Positions 26,025 through 33,474 of a DNA stretch of 64,000 nt are shown here, one piece after another. Made by a program: the position numbers and the translations under genes. The stretch is from NCBI GenBank assembly GCA_050951505.1, contig JBMNJE010000011.1, positions 1 to 64,000 of the forward strand, given 5' to 3'. The notes beneath the pieces were generated by a model that saw nothing but the letters and a program-made list of their open reading frames with translations, had not been told where the DNA came from and searched no databases. Position 1 is the first letter of the stretch. The number at the start of each line of letters is the position of its first letter. Origin of the DNA: DUOA01 sp012839095 (GTDB lineage: Bacteria > Bacillota > Clostridia > Caldicoprobacterales > DTU083).

Positions 26025-27842
26025 ATGCCATGGTTTCCGGAAGATTGGATCGATGAAGTAATATCCAGGAGCGATATTGTAGACATAGTCAGTGAATATG
26101 TGGCATTAAAGCCCGTCGGGAGAGGATACTTCGGACTCTGTCCCTTTCATAATGAAAAGACTGCCTCCTTCCATGTGTCTCCTGAGAGACAAATATATCA
26201 TTGTTTCGGATGCGGTGAAGGAGGCAATGTTGTTTCCTTTATAATGGGCATGGAACGGATGGAATTTGTGGAATCCATGAAGTTTCTGGCCGAACGGGCA
26301 GGAATGGCTTTGCCGGATGAAGCCAATCAGGAACGCTTTCAGCAGGAGCGAAATGAAAGGCAGCAGCTTTTTGAGATTAACAGGGAATGTGCCCGGTACT
26401 ACCATCAAATGCTGATGGAGGCTCCCGGCAAAGATGCACTGGCCTATCTGTTTTCCCGCGGTCTGGATATACGCACCATTCGAAGCTTTGGTCTTGGCTA
26501 TGCACCCGGCAGCTGGGAAGATACCCGGGATTATCTTAGAAAAAAGGGATATACCGACGGTCAGCTTTTAAGTCTGGGCATTGTTTTGGAAAACCCCGAT
26601 AAAAGAAGAATCTATGATCGGTTCCGCAATAGAATCATGTTTCCTATAATTGATACCCGTGGCAGGGTTCTGGGGTTTGGCGGCAGAGTAATGGACGATT
26701 CCATGCCCAAGTATCTGAATTCATCCGACGGCCCTACCTTTAATAAAAGCAGTAATCTTTTCGGCCTGCACCTGGCTGCCAGAGAGAGACCGCTGGAATA
26801 CCTGATAATGGTGGAAGGCTACATGGATGTCATTACACTGCATCAGTACGGATTTCCCCAGGCTGTAGCCTCCCTGGGAACATCTCTGACCCAGGAACAG
26901 GCCAGGCTGATGCGGCGGTTTGCCTCAGAAGTTTACCTTGCCTATGACGGTGACGAAGCCGGGCAGACAGCTGCCATGCGGGCAATGGATATCCTGACGG
27001 AGGCAGGGTGCAAGGTACGGGTAATGCAGTTTCCGGAAGGTCTTGATCCGGATGATATCCTGAAGCAATACGGGCCGGAATATTTCAGAAAGCTGATGAA
27101 TAAGAGTCTGTCACCGGTGGAATACAAGTTGTCCAAACTGCGGAAAGAACATGATTTAACTGCTACCGAAGGGAAGGTAAGCTTTGCCACAGATGCGGCT
27201 AAGGTGCTGGCAAAGGTGGAGAATTCCATAGAAAGGGATGCCTATATACAGGAATTGGAATCCCTGCTGGGAATCCGCTCAAGGGCCATATACGACCAGA
27301 TTGCCAGGATTCAGGCAGCGGACCGGATGCAAAGCAGACAGAGAGGGAATACTACTGGTAATTATAGGTATACTAAAACCAAATCCCGCTTAACTGTCTT
27401 AAAATCCGGAAGTCTTAAGGCTGAGGTACATCTGGTGAATTTGATGGTTCAAGATAAAGCCATTGCCCGTAAAATTCTGGAGGGGCTGAAGGGGCTGAAA
27501 CTGCAGGATCCCCTGCACCAGCGGGTGGCGGATATTGTAAAAGGCCTGCTGGAACGAAATCGGGAGGTAAGTGAAGCCCAGGTCATGAGTCATTTGGAAG
27601 ACAAAGACAGCATTCGGAAATTAGTTGATATATTTCAACAGGAAATGGAGTATGATAACATAGACACATTTCTGTCAGACTGTCTTTATCAGGTAGAGAA
27701 AGGCATACTGGACAAACAAAGGCAGGAAATGCTGGATGAAATAGCAGCAATGGAGCAAAAAGGAAAAACTGATTCCGATAAATATAAAACCTTACTGAAG
27801 GAATTGCATCAGCTTAATCATAGATTGAGCACGGACAGATAG
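26025..27842 (+). CDS. dnaG: DNA primase
   Basis: 605 residues from ATG 26025 (MPWFPEDWIDEVISRSDIV, the canonical start). An in-frame ATG at 25983 would add 14 residues without family support. The CHC2 zinc finger is CPFHNEKTASFHVSPERQIY then HCFGCGEGG (about residues 39-64). The TOPRIM core has MVEGYMDV (about 262) and YDGDEAGQTA (about 306). The C-terminal domain binds DnaB helicase. DnaG makes RNA primers for replication. It is followed 17 bp later by rpoD, the classical macromolecular synthesis operon. Confidence 0.97.
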   Translation: MPWFPEDWIDEVISRSDIVDIVSEYVALKPVGRGYFGLCPFHNEKTASFHVSPERQIYHCFGCGEGGNVVSFIMGMERMEFVESMKFLAERAGMALPDEANQERFQQERNERQQLFEINRECARYYHQMLMEAPGKDALAYLFSRGLDIRTIRSFGLGYAPGSWEDTRDYLRKKGYTDGQLLSLGIVLENPDKRRIYDRFRNRIMFPIIDTRGRVLGFGGRVMDDSMPKYLNSSDGPTFNKSSNLFGLHLAARERPLEYLIMVEGYMDVITLHQYGFPQAVASLGTSLTQEQARLMRRFASEVYLAYDGDEAGQTAAMRAMDILTEAGCKVRVMQFPEGLDPDDILKQYGPEYFRKLMNKSLSPVEYKLSKLRKEHDLTATEGKVSFATDAAKVLAKVENSIERDAYIQELESLLGIRSRAIYDQIARIQAADRMQSRQRGNTTGNYRYTKTKSRLTVLKSGSLKAEVHLVNLMVQDKAIARKILEGLKGLKLQDPLHQRVADIVKGLLERNREVSEAQVMSHLEDKDSIRKLVDIFQQEMEYDNIDTFLSDCLYQVEKGILDKQRQEMLDEIAAMEQKGKTDSDKYKTLLKELHQLNHRLSTDR

Positions 27843-27858
27843 GAAAGGAGGGTATTGC

Positions 27859-28929
27859 GTGCAAAATGGAGAGTCAAAAATGAGCAGGATAAAAGAGCTC
27901 ATTGATAAGGGCAAGTCGAAGGGTGTGCTGACTTATAAAGAGATTATGGACATGCTGGAAGAAATCGACCTTCAGCCTGAACAAATCGAAAAGGTCTATG
28001 AAACTCTGGAATCCCTCGGAATTGATGTAATGGATGAAGTGACAGAAGAAGAGACCGTAAGTGAAAAGGAAGATGACAGCATCAGTGTTCCGGAGGGAGT
28101 CAATATAGATGACCCCGTACGCATGTATCTAAAAGAAATTGGGAAGGTTCCCCTGTTAACCGCCGAAGAGGAAATTGATCTCGCTCAGAGAATGGGGCAG
28201 GGTGATGAATCAGCCAAACGCAAACTGGTGGAAGCCAATCTTCGTCTGGTTGTCAGCATTGCCAAAAGATATGTTGGAAGGGGAATGCTGTTCCTGGATC
28301 TGATTCAGGAAGGGAATCTGGGCCTTATAAAGGCTGTTGAGAAGTTTGACTATCAAAAGGGCTTCAAGTTCAGTACCTATGCCACCTGGTGGATACGTCA
28401 GGCCATAACCCGTGCCATAGCGGATCAGGCCAGAACCATACGAATACCGGTGCATATGGTGGAAACCATAAACAAACTCATCCGCGTATCAAGACAGCTG
28501 CTTCAGGAATACGGCCGGGAGCCCCTGCCCGAAGAAATTGCAGCGGAAATGGGGATACCGGAAGACAAGGTGCGGGAGATAATGAAAATAGCCCAGGAGC
28601 CCGTATCCCTGGAAACACCTATCGGTGAAGAGGAAGACAGTCATTTGGGAGATTTCATTCCCGATGATGATGCCCCTGCACCAGCCGAGGCCGCTGCCTT
28701 TACCCTGCTTAAGGAGCAGCTAATGGATGTATTGGATACTCTGACCAGCCGGGAAGAAAAGGTACTCAGACTTCGATTCGGGCTGGATGACGGCAGAGCC
28801 CGCACCCTGGAAGAGGTAGGCAAGGAGTTTAACGTCACCAGAGAGCGGATCCGGCAGATTGAGGCCAAAGCCCTGCGAAAACTGCGTCATCCCAGCAGAA
28901 GCAAAAAGCTGAAGGACTATCTGGATTAA
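27859..28929 (+). CDS. rpoD: Primary RNA polymerase sigma factor (sigma-A/RpoD)
   Basis: 356 residues from GTG 27859, six bases after AAAGGAGGG. Region 1.1 is short. Region 1.2 is DPVRMYLKEIGKVPLLTAEEE, region 2 contains NLRLVVSIAKRYVGRGMLFLDLIQEGN and FSTYATWWIRQAITRAI (-10 recognition), and region 4.2 is VTRERIRQIEAKALRKLRHP (-35 recognition). It directs transcription from the TTGACA/TATAAT promoters found across the window. A hairpin overlaps its stop codon. Confidence 0.98.
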   Translation: MQNGESKMSRIKELIDKGKSKGVLTYKEIMDMLEEIDLQPEQIEKVYETLESLGIDVMDEVTEEETVSEKEDDSISVPEGVNIDDPVRMYLKEIGKVPLLTAEEEIDLAQRMGQGDESAKRKLVEANLRLVVSIAKRYVGRGMLFLDLIQEGNLGLIKAVEKFDYQKGFKFSTYATWWIRQAITRAIADQARTIRIPVHMVETINKLIRVSRQLLQEYGREPLPEEIAAEMGIPEDKVREIMKIAQEPVSLETPIGEEEDSHLGDFIPDDDAPAPAEAAAFTLLKEQLMDVLDTLTSREEKVLRLRFGLDDGRARTLEEVGKEFNVTRERIRQIEAKALRKLRHPSRSKKLKDYLD

Positions 28930-28959
28930 CAGCGGCGATTGCCAGCTTTTGCCGCTGTT
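28928..28959 (+). terminator. Likely terminator after rpoD
   Basis: AACAGCGGC (28928-28936) and GCCGCTGTT (28951-28959) form a 9-bp stem beginning in the rpoD stop codon. The following T-run is short, so termination may be partial. Confidence 0.6.
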
Positions 28960-28973
28960 TCCTGATATTCTTA

Positions 28974-29002
28974 TTGACGAGGCAGGGCCCATGGGCTATA
29001 AT
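28974..29002 (+). promoter_or_regulatory. Promoter of the CAU tRNA gene
   Basis: TTGACG (28974-28979), 17-bp spacer, TATAAT (28997-29002), 12 bp before the mature 5' end of the tRNA. Confidence 0.85.
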
Positions 29003-29013
29003 ATAATGAGTCT

Positions 29014-29090
29014 GGGCCTTTAGCTCAGTTGGTTAGAGCAACCGGCTCATAACCGGTCGGTCCGGGGTTCGAGTCCCTGAAGGCCCACCA
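29014..29090 (+). tRNA. tRNA with anticodon CAU (Met elongator or lysidine Ile2)
   Basis: 77 nt with encoded CCA. The acceptor stem GGGCCTT/AAGGCCC, D-arm TAGCTCAGTTGGTTAGAGCA, anticodon stem ACCGG/CCGGT around loop CTCATAA and T-arm with GGTTCGAGTCC are all paired. The anticodon is CAU. Overall sequence, including GGNCCTTTAGCTCAG and the CTCATAA loop, is close to Bacillus tRNA-Ile(CAU), whose C34 is modified to lysidine, but elongator Met cannot be excluded by eye. Confidence 0.95.
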
Positions 29091-29137
29091 GATTTATGGT
29101 ATATCAAACAAGTTACCTTATGTTATTCTTCAGGAAG

Positions 29138-29160
29138 ACACCGCCTACTACGGTGTTTTT
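29138..29160 (+). terminator. Terminator after the tRNA
   Basis: ACACCG (29138-29143) pairs with CGGTGT (29151-29156) around a 7-nt loop, followed by TTTT. Confidence 0.8.
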
Positions 29161-29269
29161 GCTTTATTTAAAAAGATGCTGCAGGCAGTTTTTGTGTCAG
29201 AATTTTTCTTAAGCATACCAGCCTGATAAGCATAAGAATAAGGTAGAACAAGGAGCTGTATGAAAGGTT

Positions 29270-29971
29270 ATGTTCTTAAGCCCAAGGCTGCAGAAAGTCG
29301 CAGACCTGGTGCCGGATTGCCATACACTGGCTGATATTGGCACCGACCACGGATATATTCCCCTGTACCTGATTCGGCAAAGCAGGGTAAAGCATGCAAT
29401 TGCAGCTGACATCAACGCAGGTCCGCTGGATAAGGCCAGGCGGCTGATTGAACATAATAAACTCAGTCATTGCATAGAAACGCGTCTGGGAAACGGCTTG
29501 TCCGTCCTGCTGCCGGGTGAGGCAGACGTCATCGTGATTGCGGGCATGGGCGGCGTCCTGATCAGCAGAATACTTATGCAGGGCGTGGAGGCAGCCAGCA
29601 AGGCATATGCCTTGATTCTCCAGCCTATGACGGGTCAGCCGGAACTGCGCCGCTGGCTGATTCAGAACGGATATGGCATTACAGATGAGGAACTGGCCAA
29701 AGAAGGGCATCGTATTTATGAGATCATTGTGGCGGTGCCAAATGAAAGAACACCGGAATATGAGAAAGACATCTTCTGTGATATTGGCTGGAAACTGATT
29801 GAAAAGAAGCATCCTCTCCTGAAGGAGTGGGTGGAAAGCAAAATCATGGGCCTTAAAGAAATACTCAGTCGGCTGGAAAATGGCAAAACAGAGGAAGCGG
29901 CAGCCCGTGTTGAAGAACTGAAAGAAAAGCGCAGGCAATACGAGGAGGTTTATCATTGTCTTATAAAGTAA
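29270..29971 (+). CDS. trmK: tRNA (adenine-22-N1) methyltransferase TrmK
   Basis: 233 residues. The SAM-binding Rossmann motif is LADIGTDHGYIPLYL (about 21-35), the acidic loop AADINAGPLDKARR, and the family signature VIVIAGMGGVLISRIL follows. A helical C-terminal domain (about 165-233) is present, as in TrmK/YqfN. It methylates N1 of A22 in tRNA. It overlaps the next gene by 16 bp, the conserved rpoD-trmK-nif3 order of Firmicutes. ATG 29270 has only a modest ribosome site (GAAAGG). Confidence 0.9.
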   Translation: MFLSPRLQKVADLVPDCHTLADIGTDHGYIPLYLIRQSRVKHAIAADINAGPLDKARRLIEHNKLSHCIETRLGNGLSVLLPGEADVIVIAGMGGVLISRILMQGVEAASKAYALILQPMTGQPELRRWLIQNGYGITDEELAKEGHRIYEIIVAVPNERTPEYEKDIFCDIGWKLIEKKHPLLKEWVESKIMGLKEILSRLENGKTEEAAARVEELKEKRRQYEEVYHCLIK

Positions 29972-30795
29972 AGGATATTATCAGGCTGATGGAAGAAATT
30001 GCCCCTCCTGCCCTGGCGGAGTCCTGGGACAATACAGGCCTGCTGGTTGGCAGCAAGGAGGCCTCTGTTAACAGAATATTGGTCACCTTGGATGTAACCT
30101 CAGCCGTCATTGGGGAAGCAGCCGGCATGGGAGTGGATTTGATAATATGCCATCATCCGATAATTTTTAATTCCATTAAGGAAGTTAACGACAGTTCCCT
30201 CCCAGGCAGCTGGATTTTGGAACTCCTCCAAGCGGGAATTTCCGTCTATGCTGCTCACACCAACTTTGACAAGGCAGAGGGCGGATCGGATGATGCATTG
30301 GCTGAGCAATTGGGATTGGTGGATATCCGGCCCCTGACATGGGAACCTGCGAAGGAAGGTGTTACTGCAAGCCATTGGAATGGCAGGCAGCCTTCTTTTG
30401 GACGAATCGGACGGCTGCCTGGGAAGCTGACCCTGGAAGCTTATTTAAGGCAGATAGAACAGGCTCTGAATGCAGGCAGGATCGATTTTATCGGGGATCC
30501 AAAGAAGGATATTCAGATTGTGGCTTGCTGTGCAGGAGCCGGAGGAGATTTTATCGGAAACGCCCTGGATGCTGGTGCAGACCTTTTTGTCACCGGTGAG
30601 GCAAAGTATCATGAGTTGCTGCCGGTTTCGGAAAGCAGCATGGCTGCAGCAATCCTGGGGCATGATACATCGGAGTATCCGGCTGTGACAGCCTTAAAAC
30701 AAAGTTTACAAAACAGAATCCATGCCTTACAATATAAAATAGAGGTTATTCAGTCAGAAGATTGTGGAAATATTTTTAGAAGATTAAGAGAGTAA
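29956..30795 (+). CDS. Nif3/YqfO-like dinuclear metal protein
   Basis: 279 residues from TTG 29956 (GGAGG 8 bases upstream). Metal ligands are visible in ICHHPIIFNSI (about residue 67), AAHTNFDKAEGG (about 99), TGEAKYHE and LGHDTSEYPAV. This is the short form without the PII-like insert seen in Bacillus YqfO. The family forms hexameric rings; proposed activities include GTP cyclohydrolase-like and cofactor-related reactions, but the role is unsettled. Translationally coupled to trmK. Confidence 0.9.
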   Translation: MSYKVKDIIRLMEEIAPPALAESWDNTGLLVGSKEASVNRILVTLDVTSAVIGEAAGMGVDLIICHHPIIFNSIKEVNDSSLPGSWILELLQAGISVYAAHTNFDKAEGGSDDALAEQLGLVDIRPLTWEPAKEGVTASHWNGRQPSFGRIGRLPGKLTLEAYLRQIEQALNAGRIDFIGDPKKDIQIVACCAGAGGDFIGNALDAGADLFVTGEAKYHELLPVSESSMAAAILGHDTSEYPAVTALKQSLQNRIHALQYKIEVIQSEDCGNIFRRLRE

Positions 30796-30841
30796 GCTGG
30801 GCTTATTCCTTTTTCATTAATATGGAAGGAGGATGCAGGTT

Positions 30842-31564
30842 ATGGAACGGTTGGGCACCTTATGGAAATATCAGGAGATAGATTTGCTGATGGACCAGCA
30901 TATCCTAGATAAGAAGAACTCTGATTCGCGCAAGAAGCTCCTGAAAATAAGGAATTATCTGGTCAGACAGGAGGAAAATCTGATCAGTATGGACAAGGAT
31001 GCCAGTCAAAGAAACAATCTGCTGGGCAAATTGTATGAGGAGTACAATGGAATCAGCGGCAGAATCCATACTCAGATTGAAAAAATGGAATCAGATGAAA
31101 TTATATCAATGGAGGAACTGGAACAGTTGACAAAGGAAGGCTTGATCCTGAAAGATCTGATACGCAGAAAAGAGGAAGAGCTTAAAAGATTGTCAAAGGA
31201 CCTGGATAATTTTAAGAAAAGGATTAATAATATACGGCAAAAGGTTTCTGAAGCCAAAAAGGAATATATAGAAGTTAAAAAAGTATATGATGCCGAAGTG
31301 GCTGCAATAAACAAGGAGCTGGCCATACTGAAGAAGCAGAGGGATGCTGTTGCGCAGAACATTGACAAGGCTTTGATGGCAAAATATAAGAACATAAAGG
31401 CCAGCAGGACACCTGTCATTTCGCCGCTAACAGGAAATCAATGCGGCGGCTGCTTTATGAGTCTGGCTTCGTTGGTGGTGCAGAGAGTGAAAGACGGCAA
31501 GCGGATCGTGGAATGTGAAAACTGCGGCAGGATCCTGTATGACAAGGAATCCATTCCCAGTTGA
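30842..31564 (+). CDS. Coiled-coil protein with C-terminal zinc ribbon (DUF164 type)
   Basis: 240 residues from ATG 30842; AAGGAGG is about 10 bases upstream, whereas the in-frame ATG 30833 is too close to it. A long, Lys/Glu-rich antiparallel coiled coil spans about residues 20-180. It is followed by a four-Cys zinc ribbon, CGGCFMSL...CENCGRIL (about 203-233). The family (COG1579) is widespread and of unknown function. It sits between nif3 and rnpB, as in other clostridia. Confidence 0.85.
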   Translation: MERLGTLWKYQEIDLLMDQHILDKKNSDSRKKLLKIRNYLVRQEENLISMDKDASQRNNLLGKLYEEYNGISGRIHTQIEKMESDEIISMEELEQLTKEGLILKDLIRRKEEELKRLSKDLDNFKKRINNIRQKVSEAKKEYIEVKKVYDAEVAAINKELAILKKQRDAVAQNIDKALMAKYKNIKASRTPVISPLTGNQCGGCFMSLASLVVQRVKDGKRIVECENCGRILYDKESIPS

Positions 31565-31610
31565 CGGGAGATAGCAGATATGTTATCCTGTATTTCCTGA
31601 ACAAGTGAAT

Positions 31611-31975
31611 AAAGTGAGTAAGACAAATGATCGCGGCTGCCTTTGGGCAGACGAGGAAAGTCCGAGCTCCGCAGGGCAGGGTGCTGGGTAACACCCAGTG
31701 GAGGCGACTCCAAGGATAGTGCAACAGAAATATACAGCGTGCTGATTTGGTTTCCAACCTTCAGTACGCAATGGTGGAAAGGTGAGGTAAGAGCTCACCA
31801 GCATCCAGGCGACTGGAATGGCTGTGTAAACCCCATCCGGAGCAAGACTTAATAGGGGACATGAATAGCGGCTGCCCGCCGCGTCCCGGGAAAAGTCGCT
31901 GGAGCCTGCTGGCAACATCAGGCCTAGACAGATGATCATTCAAGACAGAACTCGGCTTATGGCTTATCTCACTTT
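31611..31975 (+). ncRNA. rnpB: RNase P RNA (bacterial type)
   Basis: The universally conserved elements are in order: GAGGAAAGTCCGAGCTCC, ACAGAAA, GGTGAGGTAAGAGCTCACC, GGAGCAAGACTTAATAGG, and the 3' segment AGATGATCATTC with ACAGAACTCGGCTTA. The ends pair (AAAGTGAG..AAG with CTTATCTCACTTT) as helix P1. It is the catalytic RNA that matures tRNA 5' ends. A strong bidirectional terminator follows. Small reading frames on either strand here are spurious. Confidence 0.97.
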
Positions 31976-32000
31976 ATCTATAAACACTGATTATATACAG

Positions 32001-32037
32001 AAAAAGTATCTCATCCTTATTGTTTGAGATACTTTTT
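32001..32037. terminator. Bidirectional terminator between rnpB and the HPr-like gene
   Basis: AAAAAGTATCTCA (32001-32013) pairs perfectly with TGAGATACTTTTT (32025-32037). A-run and T-run flanks let it stop rnpB transcription on the plus strand and the HPr-like gene on the minus strand. Confidence 0.9.
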
Positions 32038-32277
32038 TTATTGAGATCGGTACAAAATCTGGTCAAGCTGGCCGGCAAAGTCGCAGGCATCATCTCCTTT
32101 GGCGACAACAGTAAGAGGTTGGTGGGCGGCTAATGAAACAATACCCATCATGCTTTTACCGTCTACAATCTTATTCTTAGTTTTCACCTTGATATCGCAC
32201 CTGTATTTTCCGGCCATTACGATAAAATCCTTTATCTCTTCCAGGCTGCTCAGCTGGACCTTCCGCTCCACCAGCAT
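32038..32277 (-). CDS. HPr-like (Crh-type) regulatory protein lacking the phosphocarrier histidine
   Basis: 79 residues, with AGGAGGTGAGCCC before ATG 32277. The C-terminal two thirds follow HPr, with the HPr-kinase site region DGKSMMGIVSLAA retaining the Ser46 equivalent. The active-site loop GLHARPA is not present: the corresponding stretch reads LSSLEEIKDFIVMAG. Such proteins cannot pass phosphate in the PTS but may serve as Ser-phosphorylated co-regulators of CcpA, like Bacillus Crh. A complete HPr is encoded at 62705. Confidence 0.85.
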   Translation of the reverse strand: MLVERKVQLSSLEEIKDFIVMAGKYRCDIKVKTKNKIVDGKSMMGIVSLAAHQPLTVVAKGDDACDFAGQLDQILYRSQ

Positions 32278-32504
32278 GGGCTCACCTCCTTTAGGCTATT
32301 ATGCCATATTAAAAAAGGGAATGCAATCTGACAAATAGCAAATTTTTACCATATGGATTCAGTCATTTTAACTATGAGATATTTGGGTATGATTCATAAT
32401 ATGGTATAATTCTACATTATAAGCTGCACAGGGAATTGAGAGCTTTCATGGCCGGGAACTGTGCAAGAGGATCATATCAGACAAACAACGGGGGGATGAA
32501 TAAA

Positions 32505-33020
32505 TTGGGCAAACGTAAAGACTATATCAACTGGGATGAGTATTTTATGGGCATTGCACTTTTATCGGGGTATCGGAGCAAGGATCCTTCCACTCCGGTA
32601 GGAGCCTGCATAGTCGACAGAAAAACAAATCGCATACTAAGCGTCGGATACAACGGCTTTCCCATTGGCTGTTCCGATGATGATTTTCCCTGGGGACGGG
32701 AGGGGGAAGTTCTGAGTACCAAATACCCTTATGTGGTTCATGCCGAGCTGAATGCTATTTTAAATAATCGCAGCGCCTCATTCGAGGGAAACAAAATCTA
32801 TACCACCTTGTTTCCCTGCAATGAATGTACCAAAGCCATTATACAGGCAGGTATCAGGGAAATTATATACTTAAGCGATAAGTATGCTGATACGGACAGC
32901 GTCAAGGCTTCCAAGAAAATGCTGGGGGCGGCAGGGGTAAAGCTGCGTCAGTTTAAAAGCAGCCTGGAAAAGCTGACCTTATCCTTTATGCCGGAACCGC
33001 CCCGGAACAATGAGGAGTGA
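32505..33020 (+). CDS. dCMP/CMP deaminase family protein (ComEB-like)
   Basis: About 171 residues. TTG 32505 is favoured because GGGGGG lies 9 bases upstream and the family begins RKDYINWDEYFM; ATG 32496 abuts the G-run. Zinc-binding motifs are VVHAELNAILN (His and catalytic Glu) and FPCNECTKAIIQ (two Cys). It deaminates dCMP to dUMP for dTMP synthesis. SDPSTPVGACIVD-like substrate residues (KDPSTPVGACIV) are present. A TATAAT-like box lies near 32403. Confidence 0.9.
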   Translation: MGKRKDYINWDEYFMGIALLSGYRSKDPSTPVGACIVDRKTNRILSVGYNGFPIGCSDDDFPWGREGEVLSTKYPYVVHAELNAILNNRSASFEGNKIYTTLFPCNECTKAIIQAGIREIIYLSDKYADTDSVKASKKMLGAAGVKLRQFKSSLEKLTLSFMPEPPRNNEE

Positions 33021-33060
33021 ACTGCTCCTGTCCTAAATTTTTTGTTGCTGAAAAATTTGT

Positions 33061-33121
33061 TTGACATATAGGGGGAATGGTTTATAATAAATACGTACCC
33101 CTCCCCATCAGGGATAGGGTG
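33061..33121 (+). promoter_or_regulatory. Promoter and candidate CsoR operator of the copper operon
   Basis: TTGACA (33061-33066), 16-bp spacer, TATAAT (33083-33088). Downstream, 33096-33121 reads TACCCCTCCCC then ATCAGGGATAGGGTGA, a C-tract/G-tract pseudo-palindrome like those bound by CsoR. Its position over the transcription start suits repression relieved by Cu(I). Confidence 0.6.
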
Positions 33122-33188
33122 ACGAGGAATAAGGCTCAAGCGTACAAGTGAGTTTCAGTAAGAGGTATGAAAAAAGAGGTGTGGTTTT

Positions 33189-33455
33189 ATGCTGCAGGAG
33201 GACAAGGTACAGGTTCTGAATCTTCTAAAGACTGCCCGGGGGCAGGTTGACGGCATAATCAGAATGGTAGAGGACGATCGGTATTGCGTGGATATTTCCA
33301 AGCAAATACTGTCGGTACAGGCTCTGTTAAAAAAGACCAATCTGAAGGTAATCGATCAACATATCAGACATTGTGTCCAGGAAGCCTTTAGCAAAGGAAA
33401 CGGGGAAGAAAAGATAGACGAAGTTATTAACCTGATTGACAAATATGCCAAATAG
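33189..33455 (+). CDS. csoR: Copper-sensing repressor CsoR
   Basis: 88 residues, all-helical. The Cu(I) ligands Cys33, His58 and Cys62 (YCVDISKQ and QHIRHCVQEA) fit the canonical C-x24-H-x3-C pattern of CsoR rather than the nickel/formaldehyde-type relatives. It represses the copper efflux operon until Cu(I) binds. The stop lies 19 bp before the copA start, so both are likely co-transcribed. AAGAGGTGTGG supplies the ribosome site. Confidence 0.93.
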   Translation: MLQEDKVQVLNLLKTARGQVDGIIRMVEDDRYCVDISKQILSVQALLKKTNLKVIDQHIRHCVQEAFSKGNGEEKIDEVINLIDKYAK

Positions 33456-33474
33456 CAGAGGTGGGAAGTCAGTT

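Noticed and set aside
31438..31943. Several overlapping minus-strand frames
   Set aside because: They lie over RNase P RNA and the preceding gene; the RNA explains the sequence.
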